A stretch of 5,322 nt of DNA from Anaerolineae bacterium (GTDB lineage Bacteria; Chloroflexota; Anaerolineae; Aggregatilineales; Phototrophicaceae): positions 1-5,322 of the forward strand of contig JALONY010000220.1 of NCBI GenBank assembly GCA_025454715.1, written 5' to 3'. Positions 1-5,322 of this stretch are shown here, piece by piece; position 1 is the first letter of the stretch, and the number at the start of each line of letters is the position of its first letter. Made by a program: the position numbers and the translations under genes. The notes under the pieces were generated by a model. That model was not told the DNA's origin. It searched no databases and was given only the letters and a program-made list of their open reading frames with translations.

Positions 1-111
1 GCCAGTCAACAACACTGAATCGAGCGGCTTGTTCGTCCAGTCATTCCACAACCGCAAATCGAGGTTCTCGAAATTCCGCACATCGCGCAAGATAATTCGA
101 TGGATATACAT
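1..111 (-). CDS. AAA/RecF-like ATPase, N-terminal fragment (runs off left edge)
   Basis: Only the first 37 codons are in the window. The minus strand reads MYIHRIILRDVRNFENLDL and ends SVLLTG at base 1. Seen: a beta-strand/turn/strand opening of the form 'I..I.L.DVRNFENL.L' followed by a strand 'SVLLTG', with an AGGAG ribosome site seven bases before the ATG. Known: this is how RecF/SMC-like and OLD-like AAA ATPases (AAA_15/AAA_23 type) begin, and the strand ending in TG normally leads straight into the Walker A loop, which here would lie just past the edge. Inferred: a cytosolic P-loop ATPase, possibly linked to DNA repair or defence; the subtype cannot be told from 37 residues. It is 72 bases downstream of the glycosyltransferase stop, with its own candidate promoter in the gap, so it is probably a separate transcription unit. 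Confidence 0.72.
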   Translation of the reverse strand, partial: MYIHRIILRDVRNFENLDLRLWNDWTNKPLDSVLLTG

Positions 112-118
112 GTCGGGA

Positions 119-123
119 CTCCT
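119..123 (-). promoter_or_regulatory. Ribosome binding site of the AAA ATPase gene
   Basis: AGGAG is preceded by an A-run on the minus strand and lies seven bases before the ATG at 111. It is a near-consensus Shine-Dalgarno site and fixes this ATG as the start. Confidence 0.75.
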
Positions 124-134
124 TTTTATGGGGC

Positions 135-170
135 GTGGGGACAGCCTCTATCAACAGAGTATATCCCCAC
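135..170 (-). other. Inverted repeat between glycosyltransferase and ATPase genes
   Basis: GTGGGGA (135-141) pairs exactly with TCCCCAC (164-170). Inside, CTCT (146-149 region) can pair with AGAG (156-159), so a long bent hairpin is possible. No T-run follows on either strand, so it is not a classical intrinsic terminator. It could weakly end or stabilise the glycosyltransferase transcript. Because the arms sit on either side of the candidate -10 box, it could also be an operator dyad. Confidence 0.4.
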
Positions 171-186
171 TCCCTCCTACCGTCTA
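158..186 (-). promoter_or_regulatory. Candidate sigma-70-type promoter for the AAA ATPase gene
   Basis: On the minus strand TAGACG (186-181) matches four of six -35 positions. After a 17-base spacer TATACT (163-158) matches five of six -10 positions. Transcription would start near 151, leaving a leader of about 40 bases before the ATG. The -35 box overlaps the stop codon of the glycosyltransferase gene. This is a motif match only, in a short gap, so confidence is limited. Confidence 0.35.
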
Positions 187-1341
187 CCGCGCTGCCGCGG
201 CGAACAGCGACTCGTATTGATCGACCGTGCGCTGGAAATTGAACACCGACTCGACCTCGGCGCGGGTGCGGCGGCACGCGGCGGGGTCGCCCAAGACCTC
301 GACGATGGCACGCCCAATCGCCTCGGCGTCGCCCCGCGGCGCAATCTTGCCCATGCCGGTCGCCTGTACCGGCACGCGCCCGCCCGGCGTGTCGGTCATC
401 ACCACCGGCGTGCCCGCCAGCATCGCCTCGACCTGCACCAGCGCGAAGCACTCGCTGTCGCTGGTCAACGCCAGCACATCGACCGCCCGAAAGAAATCGG
501 CCATGAACTGCATATCGTCCTTCAGGCCGAGGAAGATGAGGTGCTCGCGGTACTTGTCCACGATGGGCTTGTACAGCTCCCACGTCCGCTCATACGGGAT
601 GTCATATTGCCCCGCGAACACGATGCGGGCGTTGGGATAGCGCTTCAGGATGACATCCAACGACTGAATCAGCAAATCGGGGCGCTTCTCTTGCACGAAC
701 CGCCCCGCAAACCCAATCAAGGGGCCGTCGCCGTGCTGCCACTCGGCGCGCAGTTGCGCGGCGCGGTCGGGTTGCGGCTCGGGCATGGTGATGGGCGGGT
801 GGATGACCTTCACCTTGTGCAGGTACGGCCTGAGATAGTACGAGTTCTCGGCATAATCCTGCGTGTAGGCCACGATGTTGGGCGCACGCCACGCCATGAA
901 GCGGTACAACCCGAACATCACCGATTGGATGATGCGGTTGACCAGCCCCTCCGGCAAAATCAAATCGCCGTGGTGGGTCGGGATGACCGGCTTACCGGTC
1001 AACGCGCCGATGACGCTGAGCAACGCGGTCTCGGCCATCGGGGTATGGATGTTGACCACGTCGTGCTGGCGCATGAGCTGAAAGGCCGCCCACGGGTAGG
1101 CAGGCATGACCATGCCGCGGCTGATGGCCAGCGGCGCGACGTTGAGCCGCACGATTCGCACGCCGTTAATCGTCTCGTCGTTGGGCAAGCTGGGCAGGTG
1201 GCGGGCGCACAGCACGGTCACGGTGTGGCCGCGCCGCACCAGCTCCTCCGCGATGCGTTGGATGTAGAGCTGCATCCCCGTCCGGTGCGGCAGGTAATAC
1301 AGCAAGCAAATCAAGATTTTGAGGTTCTTGGGTTGGGTCAT
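184..1341 (-). CDS. Family 4 (GT-B) glycosyltransferase
   Basis: A 385-residue cytosolic or membrane-associated glycosyltransferase of the GT4 type, a normal length for the family. N-terminal Rossmann domain, about residues 7-180: KILICLLYYLPHRTG with the glycine-containing loop at 21-22, then LAEEL-like helix and RRGHTVTVL, and THHGD at 122-126. C-terminal nucleotide-sugar domain, about 205-350: GFAGRFVQEKRPD (210-222, with the R214 and K219 phosphate contacts) and the EX7E motif E297...E305 in SECFALVQVEAMLAGTPVV. Known: these enzymes move a sugar from a nucleotide donor, with retention, to a lipid or glycan acceptor. Donor and acceptor cannot be told here. The residue after the motif phenylalanine (299) is alanine, where glycine is common. 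The start codon has no clear Shine-Dalgarno site, and the gene lies 35 bases after the membrane-protein gene, which suggests co-transcription. Confidence 0.93.
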   Translation of the reverse strand: MTQPKNLKILICLLYYLPHRTGMQLYIQRIAEELVRRGHTVTVLCARHLPSLPNDETINGVRIVRLNVAPLAISRGMVMPAYPWAAFQLMRQHDVVNIHTPMAETALLSVIGALTGKPVIPTHHGDLILPEGLVNRIIQSVMFGLYRFMAWRAPNIVAYTQDYAENSYYLRPYLHKVKVIHPPITMPEPQPDRAAQLRAEWQHGDGPLIGFAGRFVQEKRPDLLIQSLDVILKRYPNARIVFAGQYDIPYERTWELYKPIVDKYREHLIFLGLKDDMQFMADFFRAVDVLALTSDSECFALVQVEAMLAGTPVVMTDTPGGRVPVQATGMGKIAPRGDAEAIGRAIVEVLGDPAACRRTRAEVESVFNFQRTVDQYESLFAAAAR

Positions 1342-1376
1342 GAGCGTGTTTCAGTCCGTTGGGTAGAGGCGCAGTG

Positions 1377-2399
1377 CTACGGCTTGGGCTGGCCGCCGCG
1401 CATGAGCTGGCCGAAGGACACCCCCTCGGCCAACAGGCCAATCACGCCCAAGACGGCGTTGACGGCCAAATTCAGGAAGTGCACGACCAACGCAAAAGCG
1501 AAGGCGGTCGCACGGTCTTGCTCGGTGGCACCATAGCCCAGCGCATACAGCGCCACCAAAATCGACCCCTCATAGGTGCCGATATTGCCCGGCACGGCGG
1601 GCAACGCCACCGCGAACGAGGCCGAGGCGATGAACAAGAACACGGCGGCGGGGTCAGGGGTCGGGTAGAAGACCAGCATGATGAGCAGGCCGGTCAGCCA
1701 CGAGGCCAGCCAGCTCCAGAAGTTCCAGACGAACACCCCCCACAAGGAACGCGGGCTGGTCAGGGGTTGCAAGCCATCGAGGATGTGCTCGAACCACGCG
1801 CTCAGGCGCTCTTGGACGGCTGGGCGCTTGAGCACCGGCAGCCGCGTGATGACCGCCGCGAACAAGCGTGATGCCCACGCCCGCCGCGCCGCCAACACGA
1901 TCAAGACGGCGAAGCCGACCAACGCCAACACCCCGAACACGAGCCCGCCGGTGCGAAGCTCTGGGGGCAACACCCCCGCCCGCGCCGTGGCCAGCGCCAG
2001 ACCGATGAAGACCGCCACCGTCAGCAAATCGACCAAACGCTCGACCACGATGGTGCTGGCAGTTTTGAAGACCGGCACGCCCCCCTCACCGCGGCTGGCC
2101 AAGAACGCCCGCGCCACCTCGCCCGCCCGCAACGGCAAAATGCCATTGGCCAAATACGCAATGTTCAAGATGTCGAAGGCGCGCCGCAAGCTCAGGCCGC
2201 CGCCCAACAACACCCGCCAGCGCACGGCGCGGGTGGCCAGCCCAAGCACCGCCGCAATCGTCGCCGGAATCAACCACCAATAGTTGGCCGTCCGCAACGC
2301 CTCGAGCATCAGCGGAAAGTCGATTTGCCCTGCAATTAACGCAATGACGGCACCGCTGACCAGCGTGCCGATGAGCAACACCCGCCTATTTTTTCCCAC
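1377..2399 (-). CDS. Lysylphosphatidylglycerol-synthase TM region / UPF0104 family membrane protein
   Basis: With the GTG start at 2399 this is a 340-residue polytopic inner-membrane protein. Hydrophobic segments lie near residues 7-24, 39-59, 117-142, 152-171, 219-245, 252-268 and 296-326. Family-type motifs are seen: LRAGEVARAFL near 90-100, VVERLVDLL near 119-126, and PAVPGNIGTYEGS near 267-279. Known: this is the transmembrane (flippase-like) part of MprF/AglD-type proteins; free-standing members usually sit beside glycosyltransferases and are thought to move or help glycosylate lipids. No C-terminal lysyl-transferase domain is present, so it does not make lysyl-phosphatidylglycerol by itself. 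The frame is open up to a GTG at 2438, which would add 13 residues. I prefer 2399 because GGGGGAAG lies just before it and a -10 box overlaps the 2438 start. It is first in a probable two-gene operon with the glycosyltransferase. Confidence 0.88.
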   Translation of the reverse strand: MGKNRRVLLIGTLVSGAVIALIAGQIDFPLMLEALRTANYWWLIPATIAAVLGLATRAVRWRVLLGGGLSLRRAFDILNIAYLANGILPLRAGEVARAFLASRGEGGVPVFKTASTIVVERLVDLLTVAVFIGLALATARAGVLPPELRTGGLVFGVLALVGFAVLIVLAARRAWASRLFAAVITRLPVLKRPAVQERLSAWFEHILDGLQPLTSPRSLWGVFVWNFWSWLASWLTGLLIMLVFYPTPDPAAVFLFIASASFAVALPAVPGNIGTYEGSILVALYALGYGATEQDRATAFAFALVVHFLNLAVNAVLGVIGLLAEGVSFGQLMRGGQPKP

Positions 2400-2429
2400 A
2401 GTCTTCCCCCACAGTGCAGAATCTAGGGT

Positions 2430-2435
2430 ATTATA
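2430..2435 (-). promoter_or_regulatory. -10 box (TATAAT) upstream of the membrane-protein/glycosyltransferase operon
   Basis: A perfect TATAAT reads on the minus strand, in one of the few AT-rich spots of the window, within the gap between two divergent genes. No good -35 hexamer is seen at 16-18 bases (CTCAAA or TGCTCA is the best). Transcription would begin near 2423, about 24 bases before the GTG at 2399. On the plus strand the overlapping TATTAT (2429-2434) could be the -10 box of the divergent lipoprotein gene, also without a clear -35. Confidence 0.45.
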
Positions 2436-2497
2436 CACGTCGAAAACGGCTTTTGAGCACGGCGTATCCGTTGCGCCGTGAAAGGGGTGGACACATC

Positions 2498-2989
2498 ATG
2501 CGAGTTGACCGAGGATTGGCCGCCGTGTTGCTGCTGTCGGTATGGGTGTTGGGCGCGTGCGTGCCTGACCCCGAGGGCGAAGCCCGCGACACCTTCCCGA
2601 CCCTCACCCCATCGCCAGCCCCCGCCGAAACCACCCCACCGACCGCCGCGCCCCAGCCGACCATCACGTTTGCCCCGTTCAGCTTCCCGCCCACGGCCTC
2701 GCCCCGCGTGTTGTGCCCCAACACCCCGCCCACCCGCCTGATTTTGGGCGAGCGCGCCAGAGTGAGCGATGACGACCCAACCGACCTCAACGTGCGCGCC
2801 AGCCCCAACACCAACGCCAACAACCGCCCGATCGGCAAGCTACGCATGGGCGAGGTGGTGGTGGTGGTCAGCGGCCCCGCCTGCGCCAACGGCTATACAT
2901 GGTACGAAATCAGCGGTGCCACCCTGAGCGGCTGGATTGCCGAGGGCGAGGACGCGCTGTACTACGTCGAGCCATTCTTGGGCGAGTGA
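2498..2989 (+). CDS. SH3b-domain lipoprotein
   Basis: A 163-residue exported lipoprotein. Seen: MRVDRG, a hydrophobic stretch at 7-19, and a lipobox LGAC with the lipidated cysteine at 21. A Pro/Thr/Ser-rich linker, about 33-69, follows. A bacterial SH3 domain occupies about 86-160, with LNVRASP (97-103), a GEVVVVVSGP strand near 118-127, YTWYEIS (133-139), SGWIAEG (144-150) and YYVEPF (155-160). Cys73 and Cys129 could form a disulfide. Known: SH3b domains often bind peptidoglycan peptides or other surface polymers. Inferred: it is held to the outer face of the cytoplasmic membrane by lipid and reaches outward through the linker. The ATG at 2498 is chosen because AAAGGGGTGG precedes it by seven bases and it starts exactly at the signal peptide; the frame is open upstream to a GTG at 2414, but that would bury the signal. 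It is the only plus-strand gene. Confidence 0.88.
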   Translation: MRVDRGLAAVLLLSVWVLGACVPDPEGEARDTFPTLTPSPAPAETTPPTAAPQPTITFAPFSFPPTASPRVLCPNTPPTRLILGERARVSDDDPTDLNVRASPNTNANNRPIGKLRMGEVVVVVSGPACANGYTWYEISGATLSGWIAEGEDALYYVEPFLGE

Positions 2990-2997
2990 TGAAACGC

Positions 2998-3038
2998 CCG
3001 ACGGGGGAAGCCCGCGCATAGCGAACCTCCCCCGTCGG
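2998..3038. terminator. GC-rich hairpin between convergent genes, probable shared terminator
   Basis: CCGACGGGGGA (2998-3008) pairs with TCCCCCGTCGG (3028-3038) over 11 bases without a gap, and one more G-C pair follows after an A/C mismatch. The loop of about 15 bases can itself pair CGC with GCG. It lies in the 69-base gap between the lipoprotein stop (2989) and the WD40 gene stop (3059), where a two-way terminator is expected. No T-run follows on either strand, so it is either a T-less terminator or an mRNA 3'-end stabiliser. Confidence 0.6.
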
Positions 3039-3058
3039 CAACCTGTGATGTCAGGCCA

Positions 3059-4273
3059 TCAGGGCGCGCTGTACAAGCGCACCGTGCGGTCTTGGAAGGC
3101 GACTGCGAAGGTCGTCCCGTCAGGGCTGAGCGCCAAGCCGGTGCCGACCGCCTCGGGCAGGCTGATGACCTGCGCCGCCTCGCTGGAGAGCAAGCCCGCC
3201 GTGCTGCGCGCCGCCAAGGTGCCATTGGCACCCAACGAAATCAGCGCATCGCCCGACGGGGTGAAGCTTAGGGCGTTGATTGCCGCCGTGTGCGTGGGCA
3301 GCAACGGCCCCGCGCTGATGCCGCCGACCAGCGACAACCCCAACACCGAGCCATCGGCATAGCCCACCGCCAGCGTGCTCCCATCGGGGCTGAACGCCAG
3401 CGCGTTGGCACCGACATCGGCATCGATACGGGCGGTCTGGAGGCCGGTCGTCATATCCCACAAGCGCACGGTACGGTCAGCACTGGCCGTCACCAGCAAC
3501 GCGCCGTCGGGGCTGAAGGCCACCTCGTTGACGCGCTCGGTGTGCCCGCGCAAGGCGAACACTTGCGACACCCGTTGCACGTCCCACACCAGCACCGCGT
3601 AACGGTTGCCGTCATCGGCGACCGTGGCGAACGCCAACCCGCCACTGCTGGCAAGGCGCGTGCCGGTCGGGTCGATGGCCAGCGCCGTCACCGCGGAATC
3701 GTGGCCGTTCAGGCGCAGGCGCTGGGTCAGGCGGCTGCTGGGCGACAAATCCCAGAGGTGCAGGCTGCCCGTCTCACTGCCCAAGACCAACACGTCCTCT
3801 TGGCCGCTGGCCGTGCTGAACACGGCCTGTGTAAAGCGGTCGAGCGTCTGGAAGCGGCGCGGCTGAAGGGTCAGGTCGTTCACGTCGTACACCCACACCC
3901 CCTCCGCCCCGCGGTCGCCCAACACCGCCAGCTTGCCGGTCTCCGACCACGCCACGGCGTCGGTGGTCAGGTTGCCCTGCACCTTCACCGACTCGCTGTA
4001 GGCCGTCAGGCGCTCCGGCGTGAGGAGGCCACGGGCTTGGGGCAACCCGTTGGAGGGCGGCAGCGGCTCGATGAAGTACGCCCCCGCCAGCCCCTCGGCC
4101 ACGAACCCGACCGCGCCGTTATATGACACCTGCCACCACACATTGCCCTCAGGGTCGCAACTGGGCAAGCTGGCGTCGGTGACCGTGAAGCCAGCCAGCC
4201 CGGGCACCACCGCCAGCACACTGCCACCCGTGAGCGGATGTAGGGCTTGTCGTTGGCGGGCGCGGGCGGGCAC
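3059..4273 (-). CDS. WD40 beta-propeller protein, 3' part of a frameshifted gene
   Basis: The open frame runs to a GTG at 4273, but that start has no ribosome site and its first 15 residues are an Arg/Gln-rich out-of-frame artefact. Genuine sequence begins near 4228 with GGSVLAVVPG. From there: the second part of an SH3b domain (NVWWQVSYNGAVGFVAEG, then YFIEPL), a linker, and seven WD40-like repeats reaching the stop. The best repeat is LRGHTERVNEVAFSPDGALL followed by TASADRTVRLWDM; others end VWVYDV, LHLWDL, VLVWDV and VRLYSAP. Known: WD40 propellers are rigid platforms for protein contacts, and SH3b-WD40 exported proteins are common in Anaerolineae-type Chloroflexota. No catalytic residues are seen. 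Joined to the upstream part it makes a protein of about 535 residues. It ends facing the lipoprotein gene across a hairpin. Confidence 0.85.
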   Translation of the reverse strand: MPARARQRQALHPLTGGSVLAVVPGLAGFTVTDASLPSCDPEGNVWWQVSYNGAVGFVAEGLAGAYFIEPLPPSNGLPQARGLLTPERLTAYSESVKVQGNLTTDAVAWSETGKLAVLGDRGAEGVWVYDVNDLTLQPRRFQTLDRFTQAVFSTASGQEDVLVLGSETGSLHLWDLSPSSRLTQRLRLNGHDSAVTALAIDPTGTRLASSGGLAFATVADDGNRYAVLVWDVQRVSQVFALRGHTERVNEVAFSPDGALLVTASADRTVRLWDMTTGLQTARIDADVGANALAFSPDGSTLAVGYADGSVLGLSLVGGISAGPLLPTHTAAINALSFTPSGDALISLGANGTLAARSTAGLLSSEAAQVISLPEAVGTGLALSPDGTTFAVAFQDRTVRLYSAP

Positions 4274-4665
4274 AGGCGGTTCGAGAGGTCGATGGCCTCC
4301 TCGACATCGATGGCATCCACCAGCTCGACGGTCGTGCCCGCGTCGGCGCTACTGCCACAAAAAACCGTCTTGGTGCGGTCAGCGGCAGTGTGGTAGGTGT
4401 AGACCACCTCATCCCACGTGAACGAGAAAATGTACCCGACCACGCTGGCGGGCGCAGCCGTCACACCGGCAGGGGCGCACCCCAGCTCGTTGTCGTTGAA
4501 GACGGTCTGCTCCCACGTCCAAAACACATCATTGAGCGTGACGGTGAAGCCCAACCGTTGGCTGAGCGCGGCCAGCGCGTCGTTGATGGCGTCCGGCGCG
4601 CCCTGCCCTGCCGTCGGAGCGACCAGCAGGGCAAGCATCATGAGAGAGAACAGGATACGGCGCAT
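4006..4665 (-). CDS. Exported N-terminal domain plus SH3b start, 5' part of the same frameshifted gene
   Basis: The ATG at 4665 follows GGAGGTG by a proper distance. Residues 1-22 (MRRILFSLMMLALLVAPTAG then QG) form a signal peptide. Residues about 23-135 are a globular domain with ALAALSQRLGFTVTLNDVFW, NDNELGC near 58-63, and FTWDEVVYTYHT; I know this type as the N-terminal part of chloroflexotal SH3b/WD40 proteins but not its function. At 141-146 PYIRSR starts an SH3b domain. After residue 146 the frame turns into Arg/Trp/Cys/Ser-rich sequence with no domain character up to the stop at 4006, which marks a frameshift. True coding in this frame therefore covers about 4228-4665 only. The gene starts 15 bases after the glycoside hydrolase stop, so the two are probably one operon. 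Confidence 0.75.
   Translation of the reverse strand: MRRILFSLMMLALLVAPTAGQGAPDAINDALAALSQRLGFTVTLNDVFWTWEQTVFNDNELGCAPAGVTAAPASVVGYIFSFTWDEVVYTYHTAADRTKTVFCGSSADAGTTVELVDAIDVEEAIDLSNRLCPPAPANDKPYIRSRVAVCWRWCPGWLASRSPTPACPVATLRAMCGGRCHITARSGSWPRGWRGRTSSSRCRPPTGCPKPVASSRRSA
4224..4230 (-). other. Probable one-base deletion (frameshift) in the SH3b/WD40 gene
   Basis: The minus strand reads CGCTCACGGGTGGCAG. Upstream, codons are ...CGC TCA CGG (RSR). Downstream, the propeller frame needs GGT GGC AGT (GGS). Adding one G to the GGG run (4227-4229) joins PYIRSR to GGSVLAVVPG, giving a full SH3b domain and a 536-codon gene including the stop. No X-XXY-YYZ slippery heptamer is seen, so programmed frameshifting is not favoured; a base-calling error in a G-run or a true recent mutation is. 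Confidence 0.75.
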
Positions 4666-4673
4666 GGCCGACA

Positions 4674-4678
4674 CCTCC
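4674..4678 (-). promoter_or_regulatory. Ribosome binding site setting the start at 4665
   Basis: GGAGG, followed by TG, is a near-perfect anti-16S match on the minus strand, eight bases before the ATG at 4665. The alternative GTG at 4674 overlaps this site and so cannot be served by it, which selects the ATG. Confidence 0.75.
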
Positions 4679-4680
4679 GC

Positions 4681-5322
4681 TTACTCGGCCAGTGCGCGGC
4701 AGGCGGGGCAATCGCCCCCCGGGCGGATGAGCGCGAAGCCACCCTGTGGGTCAGACCCCCAATTGGCGAAGTCCATGTTCCAGACAATCAACAACGTCAC
4801 CTTGCCACTGCGCCCCGCAATCGAGACCACTTGGTCAATCCACTGCGCTTGCTCGGCCACGCTGGTGTCCGACGCCCACAGGAAGCCGTCGGGCAGGCCG
4901 GGCCAGCCCTCACCGCTCAGGTAACCCAGCTCGGTGAAGCACAACTTGCGCGTGTTGCGGAACGCCGTCAAGTAGGTGTTGACCATCGTCGGGTAATAGC
5001 GGGTGTAGTGCAGCGGGTTGCCACGCGGGTCACCACTGGTGGCGGTGGGGGGCAAAATGCCCTCGTTATAGTGCACGCCGAGGCAGTCCATATAGTTCGC
5101 CGCCCCTGCCGCGTACATCTGCTCGATGAACGGCTTATCGTCACAGCCCGCCGGTGAGCAGCCGCCGAAGAAGCCGGTCGGCGACGGCGCACCGCTGATG
5201 ACCATCACGTTGGGGTTGGCGGCCTTGATGGCTTGGTAGGCGCGCCGGAGCAATTCGGTATAGTTCGCGCCGCTGATGGCACCCGAAGCCCATTCGCGGT
5301 CGATGTTCGGCTCGTTCCAGAC
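4681..5322 (-). CDS. Clan-A-like glycoside hydrolase, C-terminal part (runs off right edge)
   Basis: 213 residues to a TAA stop, open at the window edge; a signal peptide and the first half of the barrel are missing. Seen: the fragment opens with VWNEPN, where E4 of the fragment fits the acid/base of (beta/alpha)8 clan GH-A enzymes after strand 4. LGVHYNEG (81-88) fits a later strand. KLCFTELGYLS (126-136) carries E131, which fits the nucleophile after strand 7. LLIVWNMDF (177-185) fits strand 8. The C-terminus holds a CPAC motif (205-208), and another Cys pair is at 55 and 60, compatible with an exported enzyme. Known: such enzymes cleave beta-glycosidic bonds with retention (GH5, GH39, GH42 and relatives). 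The CAZy family and substrate cannot be told. It lies 15 bases before the SH3b/WD40 gene on the same strand, so it is probably co-transcribed with it. Confidence 0.82.
   Translation of the reverse strand, partial: VWNEPNIDREWASGAISGANYTELLRRAYQAIKAANPNVMVISGAPSPTGFFGGCSPAGCDDKPFIEQMYAAGAANYMDCLGVHYNEGILPPTATSGDPRGNPLHYTRYYPTMVNTYLTAFRNTRKLCFTELGYLSGEGWPGLPDGFLWASDTSVAEQAQWIDQVVSIAGRSGKVTLLIVWNMDFANWGSDPQGGFALIRPGGDCPACRALAE

Noticed and set aside
100..1536. Long plus-strand open frame (478 codons) opposite the glycosyltransferase gene
   Set aside because: It is antisense to a gene with clear GT4 motifs. Its translation is rich in His, Arg, Gln and Gly without domain character, and it has no ribosome site, as expected of a GC-rich shadow frame.
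2414..2497. N-terminal extension of the lipoprotein from GTG at 2414
   Set aside because: It would put 28 Arg-rich residues before a well-formed lipoprotein signal peptide, while a good ribosome site lies just before the ATG at 2498.
2601..2710. Pro/Thr-rich stretch as a DNA repeat array
   Set aside because: The repetition is amino-acid bias of a linker (CCC/ACC codons) without a regular repeat unit or spacer structure.
3290..4126. Plus-strand open frame (278 codons) opposite the WD40 propeller
   Set aside because: It lies over seven recognisable WD40 repeats on the other strand, and its translation is His/Arg/Gln/Ala-rich low-complexity sequence.
4224..4236. Programmed -1 ribosomal frameshift in the SH3b/WD40 gene
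   Set aside because: No canonical slippery heptamer and no clear downstream stem were seen; a single-base deletion in a G-run explains the data more simply.
4390..5157. Plus-strand open frame (255 codons) opposite the hydrolase and exported domain
   Set aside because: It crosses two real genes and their junction on the minus strand, has Arg/Gly/Ala/Val-biased sequence and no recognisable motif.

Overview
The window is GC-rich and carries six protein-coding genes, or parts of them. Five are on the minus strand and one on the plus strand. Several features suggest a free-living bacterium of the phylum Chloroflexota, probably Anaerolineae-like: Pro/Thr-rich lipoproteins with a bacterial SH3 domain, secreted WD40 proteins with an SH3b domain, and a secreted clan-A glycoside hydrolase ending in a CPAC motif. 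This placement rests on protein style only; no rRNA or marker gene is present.

Layout, right to left along the minus strand. (1) 5322-4681 is the C-terminal 213 residues of a probable clan-A glycoside hydrolase with a WNEP acid/base and a TELG nucleophile; its start lies outside the window. (2) Fifteen bases later comes a gene for an exported protein with an N-terminal domain, an SH3b domain and a seven-bladed WD40 propeller (4665-3059). It is split in two frames by an apparent one-base deletion near 4227-4230. (3) A strong GC hairpin (2998-3038) separates its stop from the convergent plus-strand gene 2498-2989, a small lipoprotein with one SH3b domain. (4) Divergent from that lipoprotein is a minus-strand pair: an integral membrane protein of the lysylphosphatidylglycerol-synthase transmembrane / UPF0104 family (2399-1377), then a GT-B family 4 glycosyltransferase (1341-184). 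(5) After a 72-base gap with a dyad and a candidate promoter, an AAA/RecF-like ATPase begins at 111 and runs off the left edge.

Functionally there are three groups. The exported group (hydrolase, WD40/SH3b protein, lipoprotein) acts outside the membrane. The membrane protein and glycosyltransferase probably work together in making or moving a glycolipid or polysaccharide. The ATPase is probably an independent cytosolic gene. I see no RNA gene, mobile element, CRISPR array or origin. The most notable points are the frameshift whose repair rebuilds an SH3b domain like that of the neighbouring lipoprotein, and a near-perfect -10 box that lies on top of the most distal possible start of the membrane-protein gene. 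I found no clear evidence of a wholly new system.
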